This document shows, piece after piece, positions 1 through 6,355 of a stretch of 8,585 nucleotides of DNA. Numbering within the stretch: position 1 is the first letter of the stretch; the number at the start of each line of letters is the position of its first letter. The position numbers were made by a program, and so were the translations under genes. The DNA is taken from contig JAJNBK010000182.1 in assembly GCA_021155845.1 (NCBI GenBank), positions 1-8,585 on the forward strand. Direction: 5' to 3'. The notes below the pieces were generated by a model that saw nothing but the letters and a program-made list of their open reading frames with translations, was not told the origin of the DNA and ran no database searches. Source of the DNA: Nitrososphaeraceae archaeon. GTDB taxonomy: Archaea > Thermoproteota > Nitrososphaeria > Nitrososphaerales > Nitrososphaeraceae.

Positions 1-162
1 GGTATTGATCAAGCAATTGAATTAAGCACTAAAGCAATAGAAAGAGCACTTGGAGAAAAACCATTGGTGGAGACTGGAGTAGTTATTACAAATAAGAACG
101 GAGAAGCAGCAAGAGGAGGTGGAGGAAGAGAAGAAAATGGAGGTCAGTTCAAAAAACTGTAG
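1..162 (+). CDS. 3' end of an unidentified protein gene (partial)
   Basis: The frame is open from the first base of the window to a TAG at 160-162 and gives the last 53 residues of a protein. The first 20 or so residues look helical (AIELSTKAIERALGE), followed by a short beta-like stretch (VETGVVIT) and then a glycine- and charge-rich tail with an RGGGGRE segment. Codon use is regular and purine-rich in first position, so it looks truly coding. I do not recognise the family. The helix-then-strand order with a preceding glycine resembles the C-terminal half of Alba-type nucleic-acid-binding proteins, and the RG-rich tail would suit RNA or DNA binding, but this is only a weak resemblance. The start lies outside the window. 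Confidence 0.65.
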   Translation, partial: GIDQAIELSTKAIERALGEKPLVETGVVITNKNGEAARGGGGREENGGQFKKL

Positions 163-184
163 TAAACCAATTCATTCTGCATGT

Positions 185-231
185 ATGTATATATATATAT
201 GGTATGTACATAAATATACATATATATACAT
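185..231. repeat. AT-rich inverted repeat / possible cruciform or 3' hairpin
   Basis: The 12-base arm atgtatatatat (185-196) is exactly complementary in reverse to 220-231, and shorter ggtat/atacc arms sit at 201-205 and 232-236. It lies 23 bases after the stop codon of the first gene, so it could mark its 3' end, but alternating TA sequence forms such pairs easily. Confidence 0.4.
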
Positions 232-533
232 ATACCTCTTGCACAACATTACATATTTTATTTTATAGTCAGTAAACCGAAATTATATTTTATATACCTT
301 AAATGTTAACGTAAATTAGATTTTGTTATCTGATCTGTGATCTTATCTATATTAGAAATGGCCTACCATAACAGAAGACAGTCTTTCGAATTTTGAAGAT
401 GCTTAGAAAAGGAATCACTCATAATCAAGTTTGTATCGACGACTATTACAAATCAATTTTAGTATCAGATTGCAAATTTTTACACTCTATCACATCTACT
501 CAGAACCAAAGCATCTACAACTAATATTAAACA

Positions 534-822
534 TTAGGATAGAATAGTTTTATTTTGGTATAATCGGCTAGATCCCTCTTTGCCTGTTGCTTTAGTTTCA
601 ACGGGTAGAACTTCTTCTTTGTCACTTGAGAGTATAGCCGCGCATGCTTCTGTGACTGTGTAGTTGCAAATGTTTTATGCATATTTGTTATTATTGTCTT
701 GCTCCCAGGGACAAAACCGAAGCAATTTCTAGAATTACGGAGTTTGGGTTAAAAAGATCCTTCTCCTCTATTGTGCCATAAATTTTGTTATTCGTATTAG
801 ATAACGACACAAAAAATATCAT
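534..822 (-). pseudogene. Possible decayed gene of unknown function (two frames)
   Basis: Read on the minus strand, 822-691 encodes 43 residues from an ATG and contains a protein-like segment (KIYGTIEEKDLFNP, then SVILEIASVLSLGAR) before TAA codons. From 674 to the TAA at 534-536 a second frame reads 46 codons with strong purine-first codon bias (VTEACAAILSSDKEEVLPVE). The two could be halves of one gene separated by an indel and stop near 675-693. A third frame (ATG at 680-682, stop 527-529, 51 residues) competes with the second, which lowers confidence. No family is recognised. It lies downstream of the MgtC gene on the same strand. Confidence 0.25.
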
Positions 823-931
823 AATAAAGTTTTGACTGCGGAATCAGACTCTGATGGCAATGAAGCAGGAGAGACAGAAAGTCAGATGGTCCCAGGGAAA
901 TTACTTTCTTTCTATTCTTCTATCTTAGTAG

Positions 932-1375
932 CTACCTATCTATACTTTCCTTTATTTTGGAAATATGTGGAATCCTGGGAACCAGTACAGCAAATGCTAT
1001 TCCAACCAAGGCCATGAAATAGAAGTTAAAGCCTATTGCCATTCCTATTGAAGCTGCAAACCACACAGCTGCTGCAGTTGTCAGATTGGTTACCTTTTCA
1101 GTCGATTCACTTTTTAAGATCATACCAGCTCCAAGGAAACCTATTCCTGATACAACCTGAGCAGCAATTCTTGATGTAGAGTTTGGATCAACCTGCGCCG
1201 AGATATATGTAAACATCATAGTACCTCCAATGACAAGACAGTGAGTACTGATTCCAGCAGGTTTACCTCTGGATTCTCTTTCAGCACCAATCAAAAACCC
1301 AGCAAGCAACGACAGGCCTACATCTATTAAGAAATCAAGCTGATATCCATATCCTCCTAATACATCATGTAACAT
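932..1375 (-). CDS. MgtC/SapB-family membrane protein
   Basis: This 147-residue hydrophobic protein has the MgtC hallmarks: LIGAERESRGKPAGISTH (28-45) after the first membrane segment, RIAAQVVSGIGFLGAGMIL (69-87), and the NLTTAAAVW signature (97-105). About four membrane segments are visible (roughly 15-31, 46-62, 72-88 and 98-134 with a break). It is the membrane domain only; the C-terminal ACT-like domain of longer bacterial MgtC proteins is absent. MgtC proteins are inner-membrane proteins linked to magnesium limitation, acid stress and modulation of ATP synthase or other membrane proteins; the role in archaea is unknown. The ATG at 1375 is preceded by a TATA-like element but no clear Shine-Dalgarno. 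A close paralogue lies at the right edge of the window. The family call is firm, the function is not. Confidence 0.9.
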   Translation of the reverse strand: MLHDVLGGYGYQLDFLIDVGLSLLAGFLIGAERESRGKPAGISTHCLVIGGTMMFTYISAQVDPNSTSRIAAQVVSGIGFLGAGMILKSESTEKVTNLTTAAAVWFAASIGMAIGFNFYFMALVGIAFAVLVPRIPHISKIKESIDR

Positions 1376-1404
1376 GCCTACTTCTTTTCCCTTCTTGTGG
1401 ATAG

Positions 1405-1420
1405 ATTATTTATATATATT
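1405..1420 (-). promoter_or_regulatory. TATA box candidate for the MgtC gene
   Basis: On the minus strand the sequence aatatatataaataat lies about 37 bases upstream of the ATG at 1375, a spacing that fits archaeal TBP-dependent transcription with a short leader. The AT-rich background makes exact placement uncertain. Confidence 0.45.
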
Positions 1421-1487
1421 GCAATAGACAAAACAAGAGTGGGGAAATTAGCAAATAGTAGCTTTGTGTATTTTCAATATTAACAAA

Positions 1488-1505
1488 TAATATTAACAAC
1501 ATAAT
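1488..1505 (+). repeat. 18-bp direct repeat, copy 1
   Basis: The sequence taatattaacaacataat occurs here and again, identically and in the same orientation, at 6338-6355 just upstream of the SQR-like gene. Both copies are in promoter-proximal spacers. Confidence 0.6.
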
Positions 1506-1654
1506 ATATCACGCTACCAGTTAAATTGCATAATGACACGGAATAATATGTGTTGTGTGTGTATGTATATCTTTGCTAACGAATTAATATATCTCTAAAA
1601 GTGAGATTTGGCAGATGGAATGAATATATTATTTAATTTTAAAGGCCGTGCCGT

Positions 1655-1670
1655 GTATAATATATTATAC
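1655..1670 (+). promoter_or_regulatory. Palindromic TATA region of the alaX-like gene
   Basis: gtataatatattatac is a perfect 16-bp palindrome containing a TATA-box-like core. Its centre is about 28 bases before the ATG at 1691, as expected if the TATA box directs a leaderless transcript. The symmetry could also serve a dimeric regulator, but an AT palindrome can arise by chance. Confidence 0.5.
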
Positions 1671-1690
1671 TAAAAATATTATAAAAAATT

Positions 1691-2530
1691 ATGCATAACA
1701 AGATAGCACATTCTGCTGAACATGCTTTAGTAGGATCACTTCAATACTTAACAGGAAAAACACTAAATGTTAGAAAGGTAGAACATCGTAAAACTGATAA
1801 TAGCGTATTTATTACAATTCCTAATCTTGATTTAGAGTTAATCATCAGAGCAGAAAATCCAGTGAGAGTAGTCGAGATTGAAGGTCATGATTTGGCTGCT
1901 TGTGCTATGGAACATGTAGAGAATCTCAATGAATGTAGCTTCTTTTTAGTAACTAGAATATCTAAAAATGGCAAAGATTATGAGATTAGTTTTGTAGTAG
2001 GAGAGCAGGCAAAAGAGACTGCAATTGCATTATCATTAAAACTATTGAAGATTTGCGAAGATATAGAAGCAAACTTTAACACAGTTGAGAATACAATTAG
2101 AAAGTTAAAAACAGACAGAGAAATATATCTTGGAAAGTTAAAAAATCTAACTAAGGAAAAGCTTGACAGCATAGTACCCTACATCACTGACTCTAGTAAA
2201 ATAACTATTATTCGTGGAATATTTTTTAATTTGCTAGATGAAGAGATTCGTATATTTGCAGGAAGAAAAATCGCTGAATCTAATTCGGTAGTAGTCATTG
2301 TTGCTAATATAAATAATCATAATGATGATACAGCAAGTGTTGTATTTGCAAGAAATAAATCCTTAGTGAATATTGATTGTAATAAATTATTTAGAGAAAT
2401 ATCCTCCAAGTATGGACAAGGTGGACAAGGTGGAGGAACGCCTCATTTTGTTACAGGCGTAGTTGACAAAGAAAGAGTAACTGCTATTGTAAATAACGTT
2501 ATTGCCGAAGTGATGAACCATAGTTTGTAA
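1691..2530 (+). CDS. AlaX-like alanyl-tRNA editing protein with DHHA1 domain
   Basis: This 279-residue protein likely hydrolyses mischarged (Ser or Gly) tRNA-Ala in trans. The HxxxH zinc motif is at H7/H11 (HSAEHALVGSL) and the partner CxxxH at C71/H75 (ACAMEHVENLNE), replacing the usual CGGTH but keeping both ligands. A helical linker (about 105-165) follows, then a DHHA1/C-Ala domain (about 168-275) with the glycine-rich loop GQGGQGGGTPHFVTG (242-256). The N-terminal beta-barrel of AlaRS and AlaX-M is absent, and only 60 residues separate the two zinc motifs, against roughly 100 in AlaRS, so the editing domain is shortened. The ATG at 1691 follows a TATA region by about 28 bases with no Shine-Dalgarno, suggesting a leaderless mRNA. 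The family is clear; editing activity is inferred from the four retained ligands. Confidence 0.85.
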   Translation: MHNKIAHSAEHALVGSLQYLTGKTLNVRKVEHRKTDNSVFITIPNLDLELIIRAENPVRVVEIEGHDLAACAMEHVENLNECSFFLVTRISKNGKDYEISFVVGEQAKETAIALSLKLLKICEDIEANFNTVENTIRKLKTDREIYLGKLKNLTKEKLDSIVPYITDSSKITIIRGIFFNLLDEEIRIFAGRKIAESNSVVVIVANINNHNDDTASVVFARNKSLVNIDCNKLFREISSKYGQGGQGGGTPHFVTGVVDKERVTAIVNNVIAEVMNHSL

Positions 2531-2757
2531 TTATATTAATTACTGCTCTAAGTCACCATCAAAAAAACGACTACTAGTAATAAGGCAAAAACTTATTCTT
2601 AGATAACAATAGAGATAGCGATAAATCTACAAAACACTCATAGTTTCAAGTTCAGTTTCTTACATTGCTTGTGATATTGTAATATAGACCATACAATTTT
2701 CGGCCTGATTTAATCTGATTTGGTCTTGGTTATTACCTATTATTGTTATAGTAATGC

Positions 2758-2937
2758 TCATAATTTTTGGATTACCTTTGAATCGAATAGTTGAAGAGCT
2801 TTTTCATCTAACCCAATAAAATGTAAAATGAAATGAGTTACACCTATATCGACGTATTTATTCAGACCTTCAATTATCTTCTCTGGAGTTCCTACTGTCT
2901 GCCACCCACCAGCCAAGAAGACAAATTTGAGAATGTG
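2758..2937 (-). pseudogene. 3' remnant of an LLM-class (F420-dependent) oxidoreductase gene
   Basis: The minus strand reads openly from 2937 to a TGA at 2758-2760 and ends with the typical C-terminus of luciferase-like F420-dependent oxidoreductases: GGWQTVGTPEKIIEGL, then YVDIGVTHFILHF, then LFDSKVIQKL. The VGTPEKI/GV-HFIL pattern belongs to the last turns of the TIM barrel in this family. Full members are about 300-350 residues; here only some 50 recognisable residues remain, with no start codon and a TAA at 2938-2940 just upstream. The DNA beyond about 2940 is an unrelated A/G-rich run, so the gene was probably cut by a deletion or rearrangement. It is unlikely to make a working protein. 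Its relatives reduce or oxidise substrates with the deazaflavin F420. Confidence 0.75.
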
Positions 2938-3103
2938 TTAAATCAAGAAAAGAGAAAGTGAAGAAGAAGAAGAAAACCAAACTTGTAGAGAAACATAAGA
3001 AGAAGGGTCCTCCACAATTTGATGATTCCTTTTTTAATAGCATTAGTATTATAGTCTTTGTTGTTTTTGTTTTTTATAGAAATATATTCAAAATAACATG
3101 TTC

Positions 3104-3114
3104 AAAAATAAAAA
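3104..3114 (-). terminator. T-run terminator candidate after cbtA
   Basis: On the minus strand the cbtA stop is followed within about 15-25 bases by tttttattttt, the kind of T-run at which archaeal RNA polymerase terminates without needing a hairpin. Confidence 0.4.
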
Positions 3115-3127
3115 TGGTTATATATAT

Positions 3128-3814
3128 TTAAATTGCTGTGATTTTGGTTGGTGGTTCATGGGGTTTGAATCTATCCCACATTGAGCCAAATATTATACCT
3201 AAATCCATTGATACACTTGTTATTTTATCGGGATTGGGCGGAAGAGCAAGATAAGCGCCTGCAATTATCGCAGCATAAATTAATGGAAATATAATATTTT
3301 TAGTTATTATTGATAATCTGTTTCCAAGCGTTCTATATATAAATGCCAGCATTAGAGCGCTGAATCCCGATATGACAATAAATGTAATGTATAGAGTCTG
3401 TCTATAGTATATTGTTTCTGGATCGCCCACTGCAGGTGGATTTGTGGGATACTTTAATGCAGGAATTATAAATAACACAAGATATATTATTCCAGCCAGA
3501 GCTAATGCCTTCTTCTTATTACTTGAACCTGGTAACGAAGTTCTAATATATATGAAGACTATCCCAAATAATGCTGATAATGATGTACCTAATATAGTTC
3601 CAGCAACAATTTCTCCACCTTTCTGCCACATTCGATATCCTGCTACTTCAGATGGGTTAATTACTTTGCCTTCTGTGACTGCATCATTTTCTATTTCTAT
3701 GTCTATTGCCTTGTCGATATATGGTTCTACTATAACTTGATTAATTATTCCTAATATAGTCCCAGCAATTGCACCAGAAACAAGGGTTATTGCAAGAAAG
3801 GTCAGTGCCTTCAT
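3128..3814 (-). CDS. cbtA: CbtA, cobalt transporter membrane subunit
   Basis: CbtA is the multi-span membrane subunit of a predicted cobalt transporter. The 228-residue protein has about five membrane helices (roughly 3-25, 66-90, 102-121, 140-161, 173-192) and the conserved loop LKYPTNPPAVGDPETI (120-135), which is diagnostic of the family; a conserved PPNPD follows at 192-196 and an acidic segment lies between helices 1 and 2 (about 35-50). It starts at an ATG 45 bases downstream of the cbtB stop with no distinct promoter between them, so the two are probably co-transcribed. In bacteria cbtAB sits under cobalamin riboswitches and supplies cobalt for B12 synthesis; thaumarchaea make cobamides, so the same role fits here. 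No riboswitch was recognised. Confidence 0.87.
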   Translation of the reverse strand: MKALTFLAITLVSGAIAGTILGIINQVIVEPYIDKAIDIEIENDAVTEGKVINPSEVAGYRMWQKGGEIVAGTILGTSLSALFGIVFIYIRTSLPGSSNKKKALALAGIIYLVLFIIPALKYPTNPPAVGDPETIYYRQTLYITFIVISGFSALMLAFIYRTLGNRLSIITKNIIFPLIYAAIIAGAYLALPPNPDKITSVSMDLGIIFGSMWDRFKPHEPPTKITAI

Positions 3815-3859
3815 ATTTTTTGACTCAACGCCTTTTACTTACATCAAATACTATTACTA

Positions 3860-4075
3860 CTAATGACACGGAAATCCTGCAGAATGTCTCATGTCATGAT
3901 AGAACTCATGCATCCACATAGTATCAAAAGCTTGGTCTCCTTGAGCTAGACTGAAAAGATTTCCTTGATCATATCCTACCATGAACATTCCTAATACCAA
4001 TATTCCTAACAACACACCAACAGCTATCTTTGGTATTGCATTAATATCATTAGTAATTTGTTTGCTAACTAACAT
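3860..4075 (-). CDS. cbtB: CbtB, small cobalt transporter subunit
   Basis: CbtB is a small single-span protein that works with CbtA; its C-terminal metal-binding tail probably delivers cobalt. The 71-residue sequence has one membrane helix (about 14-34) and the family's His/Cys tail WMHEFYHDMRHSAGFPCH (54-71), offering H56, H60, H64, C70 and H71 as ligands. Size and layout match the family. It is the first gene of the cbtB-cbtA unit, starting at ATG 4075, with a TATA-like element about 22-31 bases upstream and therefore a leaderless or near-leaderless transcript. It is divergent from the DUF4443 gene at 4219, with 143 bases between the two start codons. The identification is firm; metal specificity is inferred from the family. 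Confidence 0.87.
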   Translation of the reverse strand: MLVSKQITNDINAIPKIAVGVLLGILVLGMFMVGYDQGNLFSLAQGDQAFDTMWMHEFYHDMRHSAGFPCH

Positions 4076-4088
4076 TTAGCATTTACAC

Positions 4089-4138
4089 AAAGCTCTATTA
4101 TTTAAAGTGGAGGTCAGTTTATCCAACACAAGAGCTTT
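4089..4138. promoter_or_regulatory. Inverted repeat flanking the cbtB TATA box, possible operator
   Basis: The arms aaagctct (4089-4096) and agagcttt (4131-4138) are exact reverse complements 34 bases apart. The cbtB TATA-like element (minus strand tttaaataat, 4097-4106) lies directly beside the first arm. This would suit an operator for a dimeric regulator, with the divergent DUF4443 protein as the obvious candidate. The spacing is wide for one dimer, so chance is possible. Confidence 0.35.
4097..4106 (-). promoter_or_regulatory. TATA box candidate for cbtBA
   Basis: On the minus strand tttaaataat lies about 22-31 bases before the cbtB ATG, matching a TATA box for a leaderless or very short-leader mRNA. 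Confidence 0.5.
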
Positions 4139-4177
4139 TCATTCAAATGAGTATTCCATGAACAACTTAAGGAAATA

Positions 4178-4190
4178 CAATTAAATTTTT
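4178..4190 (+). promoter_or_regulatory. TATA box candidate for the DUF4443 gene
   Basis: An AATTAAATTT-type element about 30-40 bases before the ATG at 4219 is the best TATA candidate; no Shine-Dalgarno is evident directly before the ATG. Confidence 0.35.
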
Positions 4191-4218
4191 CAATGGGAAG
4201 TTAACAGTATAACAAATA

Positions 4219-4783
4219 ATGCATCAGTATGTTAAAATGCTTGAAAACATTTCAGGCAGGTATGCACCCAGCAGAGTTCTTTCCTTTGATATGGTACATG
4301 TATTCAAAGCATTACAGCTTATGGAAAATAGAGGGCATGTAAGTAGAGATTTACTATGTCAGGAACTCGTGCTTGGAGAAGGCACAATAAAAACATTACT
4401 AAAACATTTGAAAATGCATGGCATGATAAAATCTACTAATGCTGGAACAAAAATGACAAGCAAAGCTACCACAATATTTTCAGAACTACTATCCCATATC
4501 CCTGATGAAATGAATCTTCCAAAGTGTTCTATTGCATTAGGTAAATTCAATTATGTAGTTTTGCTAAAACAATTTAGTTTTGCCATAAAGTCAGGAGTAG
4601 AACAAAGAGATTCTGCCATAAAAATGGGAGCATTAGATTTACAGTTTGCTGATTGAAAAATTAAAACCAGAAGATAAGGATATTGTAATAATAGGAAGTG
4701 ATGATATATCTGAGAAAACAGCAGAACTTGCTGCAAAGAGTGCTGCGCTATTGACTATTATGAATCATGAGAAACATGTGTAG
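4219..4783 (+). pseudogene. DUF4443 winged-helix protein gene, frameshifted
   Basis: The first frame encodes 145 residues and stops at a TGA at 4654-4656. Residues 15-92 form a winged-helix DNA-binding domain (RYAPSRVLSFDMVHVFKALQ, then LGEGTIKTLLKHLKMHGMI), and GVEQRDSAIKMGA (126-138) is the signature of archaeal DUF4443 proteins. Coding continues in the +1 frame: SLLIEKLKPEDKDIVIIGS, then a helical tail ending in NHEKHV, to a TAG at 4781-4783. Skipping one T of the TTT at 4638-4640 joins the halves into a 187-residue protein reading GALDYSLLIEKLKP. So there is either a 1-base insertion (a broken gene), a sequencing error in a short homopolymer, or, less likely, programmed frameshifting. Its divergence from cbtBA suggests a regulator of cobalt uptake; this is inference, not family knowledge. 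Confidence 0.8.
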
Positions 4784-4855
4784 TAGTTTATACAATGAGG
4801 AGAATTAACACTATATATTATTTTTTTTTTGTTGTTGTTGTTGATTATTATTATC

Positions 4856-4891
4856 ATTACTAATGGTGTTGCTATTCAAACCATTAGTAAT
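4856..4891. terminator. 12-bp perfect hairpin in convergent spacer
   Basis: attactaatggt (4856-4867) pairs perfectly with accattagtaat (4880-4891) around a 12-base loop. It lies 72 bases after the DUF4443 stop and just after a T10 run, so it may mark 3' ends of transcripts arriving from either side. Archaeal termination does not require hairpins, so the role is uncertain. Confidence 0.5.
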
Positions 4892-4935
4892 AGGGAAGGA
4901 GGAGGAGGAGGATAAGGAATAGTAGTATTTTACTA

Positions 4936-4975
4936 ATTTTAGAATCTAAACAGGTTCTAAAATCCAAGTTGGATT
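4936..4975. repeat. Two adjoining inverted repeats
   Basis: attttagaa (4936-4944) pairs with ttctaaaat (4955-4963) around a 10-base loop, and aatccaa/ttggatt (4961-4967 and 4969-4975) follows with a single spacer base. Together with the hairpin at 4856-4891 they make a run of three stem-loops. Confidence 0.5.
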
Positions 4976-4995
4976 ATTATTATTATTATTATTAT
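4973..4995. repeat. ATT trinucleotide microsatellite
   Basis: Seven perfect ATT units plus a partial unit. Similar AAT/ATT arrays occur at 6517-6540 and near 7636. Confidence 0.85.
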
Positions 4996-5000
4996 CTGAA

Positions 5001-5020
5001 TTAGTGATCTTTAGTGATCT
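5001..5020 (+). repeat. 10-bp tandem duplication
   Basis: ttagtgatct is repeated twice in direct tandem, immediately before the CA microsatellite. Confidence 0.8.
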
Positions 5021-5026
5021 TCTATG

Positions 5027-5061
<35 letters not shown>

Positions 5062-5160
5062 TCTCTCTATAAAGATGTTTTTTAGGCCAATATATGTACT
5101 TGCAGTTATTATCGCTATTTTATGGGAATGTTATCAGGAAAATACAACATCAAAGAACAA

Positions 5161-6333
5161 TTATAATAACCACTCCTTTATCCTACTCGTCTCAAAATCA
5201 AGTTTCTTTCTATATGATTCTTCTGAAGGTGGATCAAGCCTTGTAATTGGACCTGTTATGTTATAGAAATCAGCAGCCAGAAAACCTGCTTTTTTACTTC
5301 CTATTTCCATAAAACAAAAACCTCTACCATCGAATTTTTCATTATGTGACTGCTGATTTGTAATTTCATTAATAATTTGGTGACTAACGGACTTTGCTTG
5401 ACCTTCTGCAAATATTCCTGCTTTAGGAATAACGGCAATTTGATCAACCTTTATTTCTGTCACATCTCCTATTGCAAAAACATTTTCATAATTTGTTTTA
5501 AGACTAAATTTGTCAACATCAATCCAATTTTGTCCCTCTTTTACCAAGCCAGAACTTTTTATAACTGTAGGAACTTTATGCGGTGGAATTCCTATTAACA
5601 AATCATAATTTGCCTTATTTCCATTTTCAAATTCTATTATTTCTTTGTCTACAACTGCTTTTAATTTATGCAGCGGATGAAAGTTAATATGGTTATCATT
5701 AAGTAAGTTAACGATATCTTGACTTAATTTTGCTCCGGCTACAGGTAACGCAATTGGAGCAGGTGTATAGAAATCGATATCAATAGAATCTCTCACTCCA
5801 TTTTTAGCTAAAATATCGTTAATAAGTAAAGATGCTTCATAGGGGGCAGGTGGGCATTTATAAGGAATATTTGTTATACAGATAGCTATACGTCCATTTC
5901 TTAATGCAACTATTTTTTCTCTGAGTTTTGGGATTTGCTCAGCATCATAGAGATTAAAGCCTCCATTGAATATAAATCCGTCAATTTCTTCTGCTGCAAG
6001 TTCTGCACCTAATGCTATTATCAAATAATCATATTCTAATTTATTATTTGATCTGGTTTTAATAAATTTTTTAGAGATATCTATTGTTGTTACTTCATCG
6101 TTCAAAAATGTAATTTCTTTATTTTCTAGTTTGTTCAAAGCAATCTGGGAATCTTCTAATCTTCTAATTCCACTGAGAATCCATAAATTTACAAGCCCCA
6201 TCATAAAAAATTTGTTTTTATCAATAACTACAATTTGATGCTGTAGTGAAAGATTTTTTCTCAATAAATTAGCTGCAGTCAATCCACCAAAGCCCGATCC
6301 TAAGATTATAATACGTTTTCCTGCTGCCGCCAT
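5161..6333 (-). CDS. SQR-like FAD-dependent pyridine nucleotide-disulfide oxidoreductase
   Basis: This 390-residue flavoprotein belongs to the sulfide:quinone oxidoreductase / flavocytochrome c sulfide dehydrogenase / NDH-2 group. The N-terminal FAD site is RIIILGSGFGGLTAANLLR (about 7-25); the second dinucleotide region begins near 145; CPPAPYEAS carries C160, the cysteine typical of SQR and FCSD; the C-terminal FAD motif NVFAIGDVTEI is at 284-294, followed by IPKAGIFAEGQA; C340 lies in GFCFMEIG, where FCSD has its second redox cysteine. The extra cysteine near 128 of type I SQR is missing. A disulfide-type sulfide or persulfide oxidase feeding quinones is therefore likely, but the electron acceptor is not proven. 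I chose the ATG at 6333 over the TTG one codon upstream. It appears monocistronic, with a TATA-like element about 20-30 bases before the ATG. Confidence 0.85.
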   Translation of the reverse strand: MAAAGKRIIILGSGFGGLTAANLLRKNLSLQHQIVVIDKNKFFMMGLVNLWILSGIRRLEDSQIALNKLENKEITFLNDEVTTIDISKKFIKTRSNNKLEYDYLIIALGAELAAEEIDGFIFNGGFNLYDAEQIPKLREKIVALRNGRIAICITNIPYKCPPAPYEASLLINDILAKNGVRDSIDIDFYTPAPIALPVAGAKLSQDIVNLLNDNHINFHPLHKLKAVVDKEIIEFENGNKANYDLLIGIPPHKVPTVIKSSGLVKEGQNWIDVDKFSLKTNYENVFAIGDVTEIKVDQIAVIPKAGIFAEGQAKSVSHQIINEITNQQSHNEKFDGRGFCFMEIGSKKAGFLAADFYNITGPITRLDPPSEESYRKKLDFETSRIKEWLL

Positions 6334-6337
6334 CAAG

Positions 6338-6355
6338 TAATATTAACAACATAAT
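6338..6355 (+). repeat. 18-bp direct repeat, copy 2
   Basis: This is identical to 1488-1505 and lies directly before the start codon of the SQR-like gene, between the ATG and its TATA candidate. Confidence 0.6.

Larger units (their letters stand above)
163..931. other. Long gene-poor region with an AT hairpin and possible gene remnants
   Basis: There is no secure gene here. At 181-236 there is a TA/TG-rich stretch able to form a hairpin or cruciform (12-bp arms at 185-196 and 220-231), just after the gene ending at 162. A 41-codon ORF at 399-524 (+) has an ATG preceded by GAAG, but resembles nothing I know. On the minus strand, 534-822 has coding-like stretches in more than one frame and is listed separately. 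The rest is AT-rich with no recognisable motif. Confidence 0.5.
1376..1690. other. Divergent intergenic region between mgtC-like and alaX-like genes
   Basis: This 315-base spacer holds two outward-facing promoters. It contains a TG-rich run (about 1549-1570), a near-tandem tattaacaa element (1480-1500) that forms part of an 18-base sequence repeated upstream of the flavoprotein gene, and a perfect 16-bp palindrome before the alaX-like gene. No coding sequence is seen. Confidence 0.6.
2531..3127. other. Gene-poor region holding an oxidoreductase stub
   Basis: Apart from the minus-strand oxidoreductase fragment (2758-2937) this spacer has no secure gene. A 33-codon minus-strand ORF (2660-2761) begins at an ATG overlapping the stub's TGA (ATGA), but has no recognisable content. 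A plus-strand lysine-rich open frame (2931-3131) arises from an A/G-rich run (2945-3005). T-rich DNA at 3056-3076 and an A-rich run at 3104-3114 lie next to the cbtA 3' end. Confidence 0.5.

Noticed and set aside
399..524. 41-codon plus-strand ORF with GAAG before its ATG
   Set aside because: Too short, no recognisable motif, and in a region without other coding signs.
832..1017. Plus-strand 61-codon ORF with a TTG start
   Set aside because: It overlaps the conserved 3' end of the MgtC gene on the other strand and has no recognisable motif.
2931..3131. Plus-strand open frame with a lysine-rich stretch followed by hydrophobic residues
   Set aside because: It comes from an A/G-rich run followed by T-rich spacer, has no start codon, and overlaps the cbtA stop.
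3444..3740. 98-codon plus-strand ORF
   Set aside because: It is antisense to the well-supported cbtA gene.
4076..4218. Cobalamin riboswitch upstream of cbtB
   Set aside because: The spacer is only 143 bases, has TATA boxes close to both start codons, and shows no B12-box-like sequence.
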